A stretch of 64,000 nucleotides of DNA from Leptasterias polaris (GCA_037783415.1 JAZGTN010000027.1:4054001-4118000), one strand, 5' to 3'; counted from the first letter of the stretch, positions 37,628-49,071 are shown. Notes: generated from the letters alone by a model not told the origin. Made by a program: numbers and translations.

Positions 37628-38541
37628 TATAAGGGCACTTAATTATTCTTTATGGTTAAAAAATTATGCTTAAATTGTTGAGAATAAGTCACTGACTTGA
37701 TATCTGAAAAAAAAATGTGAAATGTTATTGCGTTCGTCTACAACAAGGTCAAACATGTTGGAGCATTTACATGTACTCTAAGCAATGCGATAAGAAAAAC
37801 CTGCATTACACGCTGTGTACACTCTAATGACAAGTCAGAAGTTATATCCAAGTCCTCACTCAAAAAGTTATTAACATGTCTCTTTTTTATCACAGGATCA
37901 TAAAAACCTTACGAGTTATTTAATTAATCATTAAGAAGGGGTTAATTGGCATGAACAAGCTGTAAAAATGGAAGGGGGCTGGCCGGGGGGGTGGGGGGGG
38001 CACATTTTGCTTTCCCTTAAATTTTTTAAACCATGCAACCATATTAGTCTAAAATGGGGAGCTTTATAAAATCAAGAAAACACATAGGTCACTTTTTGTA
38101 CATTTAACTGCCCTTTCAAATTGTATTCTACCTCTGGAACGGGGTAAAAGGGAGAAAGGGTGGGCGGGGCGTGGGCGGGGCATGTTGAAAAAGGCCAAAC
38201 CATTATGATTGTTTCTGGTTGATGGGGACAAGTTATAACTCTATCCAGAAACAGATGGCTATTATCTTAGACAATTCCCCTGGGATGGGGGCCTTTTCAC
38301 AGGCAGGTCCTACTGTCCAATATGGAGCATTGGCAATGGTTTTATCTTGATGAATTTTTTGTGAAATTTATCTGAAATTGAAAAAAATAAAATAAAAAAA
38401 ATAAATATAATAATTTGGCATATCGGCCGAAATTTGTGCGTTCAGCGTAGTGTCGGCCCTGATACGCTAGCTTGTGCATCGGGAGAACTCTAAAAGTATT
38501 TTTGCTTTAGACCACAACTAATGTGAGATCACTTATGATGG

Positions 38542-40685
38542 ATGCCATTCAATGTTTGTAACAAATCCATTGCCATAAAAATGGGTAGAGCTAGACGCGG
38601 CATTTTCAAAATGCAAAAAACTTGGTTCAAGCCGAAAAATAAATTTAATTCATTACAAGACAAAGGCAGTGAAACTCAAAGTATACCTACACCACGGTAT
38701 GTCAGGCCAACCCATCAGCAGTTGAGTTTAGCCGCCCCAAATACGGAGCGAGGAGATTTCTGCCACATTGCAGCACAGATGGAACAAGACAACCGCAGAA
38801 ATGTGATGCTCCTTCGCCCAAAAGTTGTAGAAATGGCTCCAGTTGACAAGATCCAGCTCAAGGGAGTGATCCCAATAGCCAACAAATGTGGCCAGCCACT
38901 GCCCAAGAGAGGAACTGATCACCAAGGAGGAGGTTATCGTTTTGTAGACATCAACTCAGCTCTAAAGCTGGGTGCACAAGCTGTACTTGATCATCAACAA
39001 ACACATCCTAAGTGTGATGGTCAACCTAAACTATTGGCTGAGGCGGAAGAGCGTAGAGGTTTAGCCGTCTCAGAGGTAATGTCCTGCAAAAAGTGTGGTT
39101 TTAAAACACAAAAGACAAAACTTTACAGTGAGATAGCGAACGAGGGTAGGAAGCGGGGACGACGCACTGCAACCCCAAACATGTCTTTCCAAGTTGGCCT
39201 GCAGAACACTGGCATTGCAACCGCAGGTGCGAGGAGGCTCTTGACATCAATGGACACAGCTGTACCATGCACTAGTGGGCTGCAAAAGATTTCGAACAAA
39301 TGTGGTGAAATTATCAAAAATGAAAATATCAGAGACATGGCAGACAAGAGGAAACTAGTGAAAGACATCCGTGAGCTCCAAGGCTTTGAACGAGAAAGTC
39401 CAATTGCAGTTGAAATGGACAGGCAGTATAATAATCCCCTGCGCAACTGTAGGAAAAAAAAAAACCATTTGTTCCTGCAACACAGACAAGAGACACCGTG
39501 TGTGAGAACGCAACTACTTCAAAGTTTGTTATAATGTACCATCAAGAAAACAAGCTTTGTAAAAGTGGTGAAATGTCACCATCATCATTCGGTCAACAAT
39601 GCACATCCGCTAAGCACGGCGACAAGTGCACAGCTACTCGTCCAGCGCATTTCAATATGGGAGATGAGAGAGAAGGGGGTGTTCGATGTGCGACTAAACT
39701 TTTGGAGTGCACGGAACCAGTTCTTGTGGATAGAATAACAACAGACGCTGACGGCTGTCTAGCAAAAGGAATGAATTCTGTCATGAGAAGAAGAACGGGA
39801 AAGGAAATGGAAAGTCTGCTGGACCCATCCCACTTGAACCGCTCACTTTGTGCGGCGGTCAGCCAAGCAAACTTTAGCAGTGACATGTTCCCTGGGAACA
39901 GTGCAAGAGACCGAAACAGAGTACAGGACCGATTTGCTGATGACGTGAGTCACAGAGCACAGGCTGAGGCACACCATATTTCCATTAAATGCGGAAATGA
40001 CACAGCAAGCATGAAAAGACTGGCTGCAAAGGCGATTGATGCAATTCCGAACTGCTACATGGGAGACCATGAGAAATGCAAACAAAATTCTCATGTTTGC
40101 AACGGTAAATACAAGTACCCATACCTCTCTCGCTATGTCCGCGGCAGATTTATTTTAACATCTAAAGATGAGGAAATCTTAAAAACAATTTTGGAAAAAC
40201 GCATAGGAGACGAAGCGATAGAGAGAACCAAGTACAGAACAAGTTCCCAGAAGTCTGAATCCATGAATCATGCCTACGCCATGACAAATCCAAAAGGAAC
40301 ACTAACCTTTTCAAGGAACGGAGCTTCAAGAGATCACAGCGCCATCCATCTGGTGAACAACCAACATGCAAACTCTATTATCAAAAAGGGTGAGGCAACT
40401 CATTGCCCCATTACTGCTGGATCACCCGCTGCAAAAGCCCTCGATGCAATGGACAAAAAACAACAATATCACAAAAAACGTGTTATGGGAAAGATTTACA
40501 AAAAGCGACGAGCACAGTGTCGAGCTGAACGATATCACACTTACTATGCTAAACAAATTTTGTATCAACCTGGCCAACTAAATCCAAAGTCACAGGACAC
40601 TAACTCATCGTATAACTATGTGGGGCCAAAGATTCACAAGGAGCACAATTACAGCAGAATGTTCTCAAAATGGAAAAACCGATAG
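38542..40685 (+). CDS. Mutator-like transposase, copy 3, -1 frame change at A AAA AAC
   Basis: First frame 38542-39534, second frame to TAG at 40685. Shares the Glu and Tyr variants of copy 2 and adds its own: Lys to Asn at the A-run, Arg to Gln in 'SQANFSSD' (about 39865) and Cys to Gly in 'KKGEATH' (40389). The run here is G-A11-CC instead of A13-C (39454-39464): both ends are substituted, yet the length and hence the -1 relation are unchanged. In the first frame the codons read AAA AAC preceded by A, i.e. the A AAA AAC heptamer known as an efficient -1 frameshift site. Confidence 0.85.
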
Positions 40686-41266
40686 AGTGCAACTTTAATT
40701 GAATCACTTGACTTTTCCGGAAACTTGACATTCATAATAATGCAATGTTTACACCTCCCCCACTCTTCTTGTTCAGTTATTTAGTTAATACCAACCATGC
40801 CATGTAATGTATGATGATGATGTTTACATGTTGATGGGTTTTCTCTACTTTTTCTTCCTAATTGAGGAAGCAACCAGCCGCTGTTGACCCATGATTTTCT
40901 TGAAAGTGACTTACCATCGCAGTCTCATCAAATAGTCATACACGATAGTCGTACCGTCGATCGTACTTTGTCCCGTCTTACACACTGTGTGTAGGAATAG
41001 GATGCCTAAAAAAAAAAAAACACTCTCTGAAAACGTTGAATTATTCTGTTAACAAGTGACAATGTTATTGCTATCTATATTTTATTATAATTACTGTTTG
41101 CAGCCAGAGGAGTGATGTTTTCACGAACAATAAAAAAAACGACGATAACTGACGAAAGAAGTCTCAAACAACTCATTTCTGTCACGCCTGCAATTGTAAA
41201 CAAACGGCAGACATATTTAAATCCCAACAAAAATGGCTGCAAGGGCGCCACCATGTTGTATATAAA

Positions 41267-41747
41267 GGGCGCACCCCTCTAAATAATCTCCCATAGGAAC
41301 CAATGCTAAATGATAATTATTCAAAAATACTCAAAAAATCGTGTAAGTCTCTCAGCCTCTTGAAAACCAATCAGACATATTTCCGGACAACTAAACTTCA
41401 GAATTCTTTTCAATTTTTGGCAGGTCAGCCGTTTGGAATTTTTGCTAACTACCCCAGAAGAAAAAAACACGATTTTTTTTGTTTTTCCAAAACCGACTTG
41501 CTGCCAGTTTTCGTGAAGCACTTCTCCACTTCCCCGGTCAAATAGGGCCAACTTTAACGCCTAAATTTATCAAGTCTCCTCAAAAGTTGAAGCACAGAAC
41601 CCCCAGGTTGTGATAGATTTGTATATTTACACAATCTATTAATTGCATGACCCCCAAAACGTTATAATTAAAAAAAAAGTTGTGGGTTTACAAATTATGA
41701 TAAGTAGCTTGGCGCATTAGTTCTGGCTTATTTAGTGTGGTGCACCC
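41267..41747 (+). repeat. 480-bp terminal block T4 (right end of array)
   Basis: Fourth T block (481 bp, one extra A). It ends at GGTGCACCC, where the piggyBac sequence resumes (CCACGCGGACC). The abrupt stop at the T right end, not at a random point in the unit, argues that T4 is the true right end of the inserted transposon and not a truncated fourth copy. Confidence 0.85.
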
Positions 41748-41801
41748 CCACGCGGACCTGTTGGCGCGCATTCATTCAAACGAACAAGTGGCTGCAACAT
41801 T

Positions 41802-44297
41802 ATGGACGGCGATAGAAATGCAGAAATTTTGGCCGAGATATTTGCAGACAGCGACTCGGAAGGAGGGGAGATCGACTCGGAAGGAGGGGAGATCGACTCG
41901 GAAGGGGAGATCGACTCGGAAGGGGAGATCGACACGCAGGATGGTGGTGAATCAACCTCCAGCGAATCGGCGAGCGAGGTGGAGCAGGTAAGCCCGATGT
42001 TGTTAGGGAGTAGGTCATGACCCTGCATGCAGTTAGAGGGCAGGAATAACTTGGGCATAAATTTGTCCAAAAGTACCCCTTTTTACATTGGCTTTTAATT
42101 AGATTTAGGACAATGGCTCTTAAAGGTACATTGAACAATAAAAAGGCGTTTCTGCGGGCGTTCTGAATGATTAAGTTTGTCACTTAAAGTTATGATGTGT
42201 CGACTCGGACAACAATGAATACAAAAATACCATCAACGATGGGCCACCATTGGCGGCCATGTTGGATGTAAAGATTTATCCCATAATGGTTTGCGGAAGG
42301 GCACCCTCTGTTGGTGCAACGCAATGAATTAACCCTCGGTTAAGATACCAGCGCTATATAAGTTTTATTATTATTATTTGCGATAAGGACTATTACACTA
42401 AAAAGCACAAAAACAAAGGGAAAGTTAATTACAACAATTTGACATGGCAACTGCATGCACACCCCTCCCCCACTTCCTTCCCCTTCCCCCACCCCTTTCC
42501 CTTCTCACCCCTTCCCCCACCCCTTTCCCTTCTCACCCCTTCCCCCTCCCCCACCCCCTTGCCCTATATTTGTGGAACGAGAAGGTTTTTATTTAGATTT
42601 TCATCAATCTGGGTCCTCAAATAACTCTGCATATAGCACACTTTACGTAAAGTTATAGATCTACAGCGCCCTCATGCATTTTGCCTCTTTCCTCTTTCCT
42701 ACTGCAGGAAAACGCTAAATCTACACGGAAGAAACCAGACTTCAGATCGGGTTGGAAAGAGATCGGTCGTCTCAACAGGAAGCCGATGCAATTCACCGGA
42801 GATGCCGGCCCCACCAGTGATTTTACAGGACTTTCTGCAACACAGGTATTCCAGTTGTTCTTTTGCAGTACGGTTTGGGATATGCTTGTAGACGAAACAA
42901 ACCGCTACGCAGAACAAACTGCTTCACAAACGTCCTGGACCCCCACTCACTTAAATGAAATGATGGCATTTGTCGCACTCCTGCTTGCTATGGGTATCAA
43001 CAAGTCACCTCAGTACAGCATGTACTGGTCAACATCTGAAGTTCTACTCACGCCATTGTATCCATCCATTATGTCCAGAAATAGATTTAGTTCCATTATG
43101 AGATTTTTTCACCTGTCTGACAACCAGTTGCCTCAACCAGCCTCTGGATGTGACAAGCTTAAGAAAGTTAGGCCTTTGATGGATGTCATCCTCCCCAAAT
43201 TTCGCAACCTGTATTACCCTGGACAGAACTTATCTCCTGATGAGAGTATGATCAAATTTAAGGGACGACTCGGGTTTCTACAGTACATGCCCAGAAAACC
43301 GGTCAAATGGGGAATGAAGGCATTCTCTTTGAATGAGTCGGAGACTGGTTACACGTGCTCTTGGGTATTGTACACAGGAGCTGCTCCCAAGGAGACGAAG
43401 ACTTCACAAAGGCCACCTGTAAATACCGAATCATCCCCAGCAAAATGCCATCCCTCTGACCTAACCATCCCAGGAGAAGTCGTCCTTGAACTTGTAAATG
43501 GATTTGAACATAAAGGACATGTAATTTATTGTGATAATTACTTTAACAGGCCAGCTCTGGTATCAAAAATGGACAACCTAGGATTTGGATGTAGTGGTCC
43601 TGTGCGTTATACGGCACGGGGCATACCTCGTGCAGCACACCCAAAGACAAATGGAATGAAAAAGGGAGATGACCCCAAATTTTATGAGAAGGCTGGTCAG
43701 TTATGCATTGTTTGGCGTGATAACAAAAATGTAGTATTCCTAACAAATGTAGGCGATTGGCAAGTAATAAGCAAAAAAATTCGGTGTAAGAAAAGCGAAA
43801 GTGGATTGCGTGAAATTGCTAAGCCAAAATCTATAGATTACTACAACAAATTCATGGGAGGAACAGATCTCGCTAATCAAATTTGTCAGTACTACACGCA
43901 TACACACAGAAGTTTGAAATGGTGGAAACGGGTGTTTTTTTGTTTGTTGAACATATGTATGCTCAATGCTACGGTAATTTTCAACAGCATACCAACAAAT
44001 AAGCATGTCAGTAATCTTGACTTCCGTATTCAAGTTATAGACGGCTTGCTCACGGGTTGGGAGCGTTCTACAATGCTGCGTTGTAGACGATCCAATGCGA
44101 ATAACTTTCCTGTTGGGATGATAGAGAAAATGCATTATCCTGGCAAAAACCCTTCCGGAAGAAAACGTGACTGCATCGTTTGTAGTAACCGTCGATTACA
44201 CAAGAGAAAACAAACGAGGATGATTTGCAAACAATGTACATATCCAATGTGCGTCGTTCCTTGCTTTGAGAATTACCATACATTGCACTTGGTTTAA
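41802..44297 (+). CDS. piggyBac transposase, two exons, 591 aa, intact
   Basis: Exon 1 41802-41987 (62 aa), exon 2 42708-44297 (529 aa plus TAA), phase 0. The junction is CAG|GTAAGC ... CTGCAG|GAA. It cuts and rejoins DNA at TTAA-like targets. Exon 1 is acidic and contains tandem 'SEGGEID/SEGEID' repeats. Exon 2 carries the DDE_Tnp_1_7 fold with the three expected aspartates: 'SPDESMIKFKGR' (Asp at 43239-43241), 'IYCDNYF' (Asp at 43533-43535) and 'KFMGGTDLANQ' (about 43866). The C-terminal zinc-binding region has CIVC, CKQC and CVVPC plus His. The length matches the family (about 590 aa). The ATG lies only 54 bp downstream of the inserted Mutator-like array, so the native promoter is separated by 12.8 kb. 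No disabling change seen. Confidence 0.93.
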
Positions 44298-44461
44298 ATT
44301 TATGGCATAAAGAAATATGTAGCTCCATATTTTTAGGCATTTTTAACAATAGCCCCCTGCCCCCCCCCCCCCCCGCCCCCCCCTATTCAATGTTGCCGCC
44401 AAAAATGTGTTCGTGTGTCCGCAATCCAAGGCAACTTTGAAAGAGGGGGGAGGGGGGGGGG

Positions 44462-44635
44462 TGGTCGTTTGTCAAAACTTTTGTGTGGTTCATTTGTATT
44501 TAATGTCCTTCAATAAATAGTTCAGTGACATAAAATGATTTAGATTTGGTCGTTTGTCAACACTTTTTTGTCGTTCATTTGGATTTAATGTCCTTCAATA
44601 AATAGTTCAGTGACATAAAATGATTTAGATTTGGT
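44462..44635 (+). repeat. 86-bp tandem duplication with polyA signal
   Basis: Two copies of 'ggtcgtttgtcaa.acttt...gatttagattt' (from 44462 and 44549), each with CAATAAATAG (AATAAA near 44513 and 44599). They lie 0.2-0.3 kb after the piggyBac stop, so they probably supply a duplicated transcript end. G/C homopolymers at 44355-44385 and 44445-44461 precede them. Confidence 0.75.
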
Positions 44636-44851
44636 GGTATGCTATAATGCTATTTTATTTACTGACACCATGCAGGATTAGACTGTATGCCTGTACAGTG
44701 CATACAATACACATGAAAAATCACTCACTGCACATTGGGGGCGCTCTTCATTAAAATCCACACAAATTCGTTGGTGCAGAAGCATTGTGAGGGGTAACAC
44801 ACTGCTGGTATGCAAGGTCCTACTGTGAAATATTTGCTGGTAATGATAGGG

Positions 44852-44855
44852 TTAT
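44852..44855 (+). repeat. piggyBac target duplication, right (TTAT)
   Basis: Mate of 28701-28704; the LINE endonuclease frame continues directly after it. Confidence 0.9.
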
Positions 44856-47767
44856 TGTTGGCGTCATATATCGGCCGCCTAGTCAATCAACTCGGCTATT
44901 TAACGATGAAATTTATACCATATATGATATTATCAATTCCGAAGGTAAAGTTGGTTACATTACTGGTGATTTCAATATTGACTTGTTAAAAAATGACTCG
45001 CATCGTCCCTCTGCTGATTTTCTGAATGATATGTTATCTAATGCATTTTATCCTTTAATTCGATTACCAACTAGAATTACTCCAACTTCGGCTTCTGTTA
45101 TAGATAACATTCTAACGAATGTCACAGATAAAGCTCTTTATTCTGGTATCTTAATTGACGACATTTCCGATCATTTTGGCATTTATCAAATCACACTAAA
45201 TGAAACTAATGAAAACAACAAAAATGTCATCTTCATTAGAGACATCTCAAACAAAAATAAAATGGCACTGTTTCGTGACTTAAAGATTGAGCGATTGGAC
45301 GACATTTTGGACTCAACTAATCCAACTGCCGCTTATAACAGTTTCCATAATAAACTAAGTTACCTCTACAACAAGCACATACCTAAAAGAGCAAAAAAGG
45401 TATCTGGTACGTATCGAAACAAACCATGGATGTCAAAGGCACTTTCAAACTCCTGCAAAAAAAAAAAAAAGTTTTGTACAAAAAATTCCTTAATCATCAT
45501 TCCATTGCCAATGAAAAAAAATACAAAACATATCGTAACAAATTAAACTATCTAATAAAAGTCCAAAAAGGCACTACCATGCATCTCAACTTGACAAAAA
45601 TAAAAATAACCTTAACGAGACATGGACAATCCTTAAAGGTATTATTGGAACTAGAAACAAAACCGGTATGCTTCCAAAATCATTTAACGATAATGGGAAT
45701 ACAATTGTAGGGCCATTAGACATTGCCAATAAATTTAAAGACTATTTTATAAACATTGGGCCTAAGTTAGCCACTAAAATAAGCAAAAACAATGACGGGA
45801 GGAAATTTGAACCAGCACCTCATGAGAGTAATGAACATTCTTTTTTCCTTCATCCAGTGTCTGTGCATGAACTTCTTGAGTTATCTAACTCTCTCGCTTC
45901 AGGGAAAAGTCCTGGCTTTGACGAGTTTGACCCAAGCGTAATTAAATTCATAATTCAGTCAATATCACTTCCCCTTGTACATATCTTTAATGAGTGTTTC
46001 ATTCATGGTAATGTTCCTGACCAATTTAAAATTGCCCGGGTTACTCCTGTATTTAAAGGAGACGATTCCAGATTATTTAGCAATTACAGGCCGATTTCTG
46101 TTCTTCCAGTTATCTCAAAACTTTTCGAGAGAGCTGTTTATAATCGTATTATTAAATTCATAAATAAATATGATTTATTAAGTAACCATCAGTTTGGGTT
46201 TCGTGCAAAGCACTCAACCTACATGCCACTTGTTAAAATTACTCAAGATATATCTAATGCATTTGACAAAGGCAACTTTACATCCGGTGACGGTTTTTTA
46301 GATCTATCAAAGGCATTTGATACACTGAACCATGGGATCCTACTTAACAAGCTTAATCATTATGGCATACGGGGTACACCGTTAAAGTTATTTGCTAATT
46401 ATTACCTTACTAACAGGCAGCAATATGTCCAATATACCGGGTACTAAATCTTCCTACGGAACAATTCAGACAGGCGTCCCCCAGGGGTCTATCCTGGGAC
46501 CTCTTCTTTTTGTTATATTTTATATAAACGATTTAAGTAAGTTGGCCATGGAAGGTGCCTCTATAACATTATTTGCAGATGATACCAGTTTGTTTGTTAG
46601 TCATCCAGATCTCAAAACCACTGTTTCCATAACAAATAGAGTTTTAACTAACTTATCGGAATGGTTTTCTGCTAACAAGCTTTCATTAAATGCAAAAAAA
46701 ACCAAAGTTTATCCTTTTTCGTACGAATCAAAAGAGATATGACAGAACTGAAGTTAAGATCTATCTTGATGGCTTACAAGTTCAGCAAGCTGATCATACT
46801 AAATTTCTTGGAATCTACATCGATGAACATTTGACATGGAAAAAACAAATTGATTCAGTAGTTTAAAAAATATCCCAAAATGTTGGTGTCATTAGGAGAG
46901 TTAAAGACTATCTCCCACGTAAATATTTACTTACTCTGTATAACACTATAATCTTACTTTATATATCGTATTGCAATACTGTATGGGCAGGTACCTACCC
47001 AACTAAATAAAATAAAATATATATTTTGCAAAAAAGGGTCTTACGATATATTGCAGGACTTAACTATAATGACCATGTGCAAAGTTACTTTAAACAGTAC
47101 AATGTTCTATCGGTTTATGATATTTACGCTAAACAGCTAGCGACTTTCATGTATAAATATCAACAAAAAGTCCTCCCAGCCATATTTAAAAATTTCTTTC
47201 CAGTTTATAGTCATAATTATAACACACGTAAAAAGCCGAACGCATTGCAACAAATTAGGTGCAAAACTACCATTCTCCAACAGAGTGTATGTTATCAAGG
47301 TCCAAAACTATGGAATGAATTACCGTACAATATTAAATCTGCCAAATCTCTCACAGTTTTCAAATCACTCTACAATAAACAATTTCTCGGTATTGGTAAT
47401 AATAAAACTTAATCAGTTATTATTCGACACCAAAGTTACCTTTGCAAAATACTCTCTTATATCGTAACTGTTATCTTCCTTTGGGGTGGGGTAAGGGGGG
47501 GGCTAACGAGATAATGTTGCTACCGTTTTGGGGGTAGTAGGATTCTTGTTGTTTTTTGGGGTGGGTTCATGGGAATACGTTACAAGTCTTTTTGACTTTT
47601 TGTGTTTCCTTCACAGCTTGTATATAAATTGTAATGTTGTTATTGCAAGTAGACATGTAATTAAGTATTAGTGGTATAGACTTAATTTATTTAATTTTGT
47701 GTCCACTTTATTGCAAGTGTGTGTAAATAAATGATGAAGTTGTTTCATCATCAAATCTAAAAAAAAG
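44856..47767 (+). pseudogene. LINE ORF2 remainder (endonuclease + reverse transcriptase) and 3' end
   Basis: Continues the ORF interrupted at 28704. Endonuclease: 'VGVIYRPPSQSTR' (44860), 'GDFNID' (44967), 'SVIDNILTN', 'SDHFGIYQI' (45170). Reverse transcriptase: 'SNYRPISVLPVISKLFER' (about 46080), 'DLSKAFDTLNHGIL' (46303), 'QTGVPQGSILGP' (46468), 'LFADDTSLF' (about 46570; catalytic Asp pair). C-terminal: 'LQKRVLRYI' and 'GPKLWNELPYNIKS'. Frame changes at the A-run 45460-45472, near 46440 and near 46740, and stops near 46865 and 47007, make it a pseudogene. Motifs fit the CR1/L2/Jockey group, not L1. The 3' end has a TGATGAA-gttg-TTTCATCA hairpin (47731-47752 region) and a short A-run (47760-47767). 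Confidence 0.85.
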
Positions 47768-49029
47768 TATAAGTACGCTCCGAAATTAAGTTCGTCTGAT
47801 TAAAAATCAATAAGAGTATGTCGACAACTTTAAATTTCCACAATCACCATAAGGCGATTTTTTAAGATTCAAATTTCGTGGTGTCCGTTTGTGAATACTG
47901 CGGCCAGAGAAGTGGTTGGTACCCGCTGTCACCTATAGCTAAAACGTGAATGGATCCAACTTTCTTGATGAAAATCGTGACCATTTTTGCTGTTTTCTCA
48001 ACTTCAACTTTTTGAGCTAATACTTTTACAGGTGACTTTGATTGTATTTGTCTTAAATTCTTTTACCTCTAAATCAGCATTACGCCGACAAAAAAACAAA
48101 ACATTTTATGACCCTACCTCTAACGGTAAACTAGAGAAGTGGAATGAATGTACTCCATTGTTCTCATAACTATAGCTATTTAGCACACCTTTAAGTTAAA
48201 AGTTTCGAGAGAAGTTTTCGGGATTTTCCCAATCCCCGGGTAAACTTCCTAAAGTGTCCCGGTTCTGAGTTTATTGACCATCCTGATAAAGTAAGATAAC
48301 AAACTTTCATATTTGAACTTCCTACATGTGCCCGTGAAAGCAGACTTAAAGGCAATGTCCAATGGTCGCGAAAAGCATGAAGAGCACATACTGAAGACGC
48401 CCACCCAGTCTCAGTATCATGCAGGGTTGTCCGGGCAGTCCCCCCCCCCCTCCCCCGCATTACTAATAATGCTACCACCGTGACCTTTCAGGTGTTCCAA
48501 CACTTCCAAATGCTTTATCTGTAGACAACACATCAAAGATTCGGATTCCTTCACCTGCAGCCATACCGGTGGTACCACCTATAAGATTAGACAAGAGGGT
48601 CATGCCACATGCACCACCACCACGAATATTACACTCATCTTGTAAATGTTGTGGTGTTCAAAATAGATGGGTCAAGAATAGATGTGGCTATAGATCCAAA
48701 TTCAACATCCAAAATCTGGATACAATCGTAGGACAACACTTCAATCTTCATATCACTCCATTCGTGACATGATTTTTACAGGGCATTATGGCACCGCAAT
48801 GTATGTTCGTCATAGGCTAGAGAGAAACTGTGGATAAGGCGCCTCCAGACCATTTAACTCAAACCCAATGTGTCTGCACATCCAAGAAGGTATAATGGTT
48901 AACAACTGGGGGGGGGGGGGCACACCCCCTCCTTACGTTAGTTGGCATCGATGCCCCTGTTATTTCTGCATGTTAACATTATATGTTATTAAACATATTT
49001 TGTGTTGATCCGGATTCGGTGGAAGTTGG
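47768..49029. other. Upstream intergenic region of the collagen gene
   Basis: No established gene. An open stretch from a potential acceptor (cag at 48488-48490) to TGA at 48772 encodes about 93 residues including 'SSCKCCGVQNRWVKNRCGYR'. It could be an orphan terminal exon, but no partner exon was found. Poly-C and poly-G runs lie at 48440-48455 and 48907-48920. Confidence 0.35.
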
Positions 49030-49071
49030 GCCCGGTACACGGACCGTTCCTTTAACAGCACGGGCATGGTC

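Larger units (their letters stand above)
28908..41747 (+). mobile_element. Head-to-tail array of a Mutator-like transposon (3 full units + 1 end block)
   Basis: Period 4120, 4120, 4119 bp. Organisation: T1 28908-29387, core 1 29388-33027, T2 33028-33507, core 2 33508-37147, T3 37148-37627, core 3 37628-41266, T4 41267-41747. T starts GGGCGCACCCC and ends GTGGTGCACCC; over the outer 22 bp these ends are inverted repeats with 18 matches. The outermost ends sit in a short duplication (CCCACG at 28903-28908 and 41747-41752, allowing for overlap of C/G residues with the ends). The copies are almost identical base for base. Each core encodes a PF20700-type transposase. I infer insertion of a T-core-T element into the piggyBac followed by amplification through unequal exchange between the direct T repeats. 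Confidence 0.9.
28705..44851 (+). mobile_element. piggyBac transposon carrying a nested Mutator-like array
   Basis: Left end CCCTATCAGTACCA and right end TGGTAATGATAGGG form a 14-bp terminal inverted repeat with one mismatch. The CCC start is usual for piggyBac. TTAT duplications flank it. The element's own sequence is 28705-28907 plus 41748-44851 (about 3.3 kb), carrying an intact two-exon transposase. The 12.8 kb between is a Mutator-like tandem array inserted between the left end and the first coding exon. It lies inside a LINE endonuclease domain. Because the LINE is broken exactly at the TIRs, both boundaries are certain to the base. Confidence 0.93.

Noticed and set aside
41732..42183. 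Minus-strand 112- and 127-aa frames opposite piggyBac exon 1
   Set aside because: Created by the acidic tandem repeats read in antisense; exon 1 is supported by splice sites and position.
42439..42658. Proline/serine-rich frames in the piggyBac intron
   Set aside because: A CCCCTTCCC-type simple repeat in the intron gives low-complexity frames.
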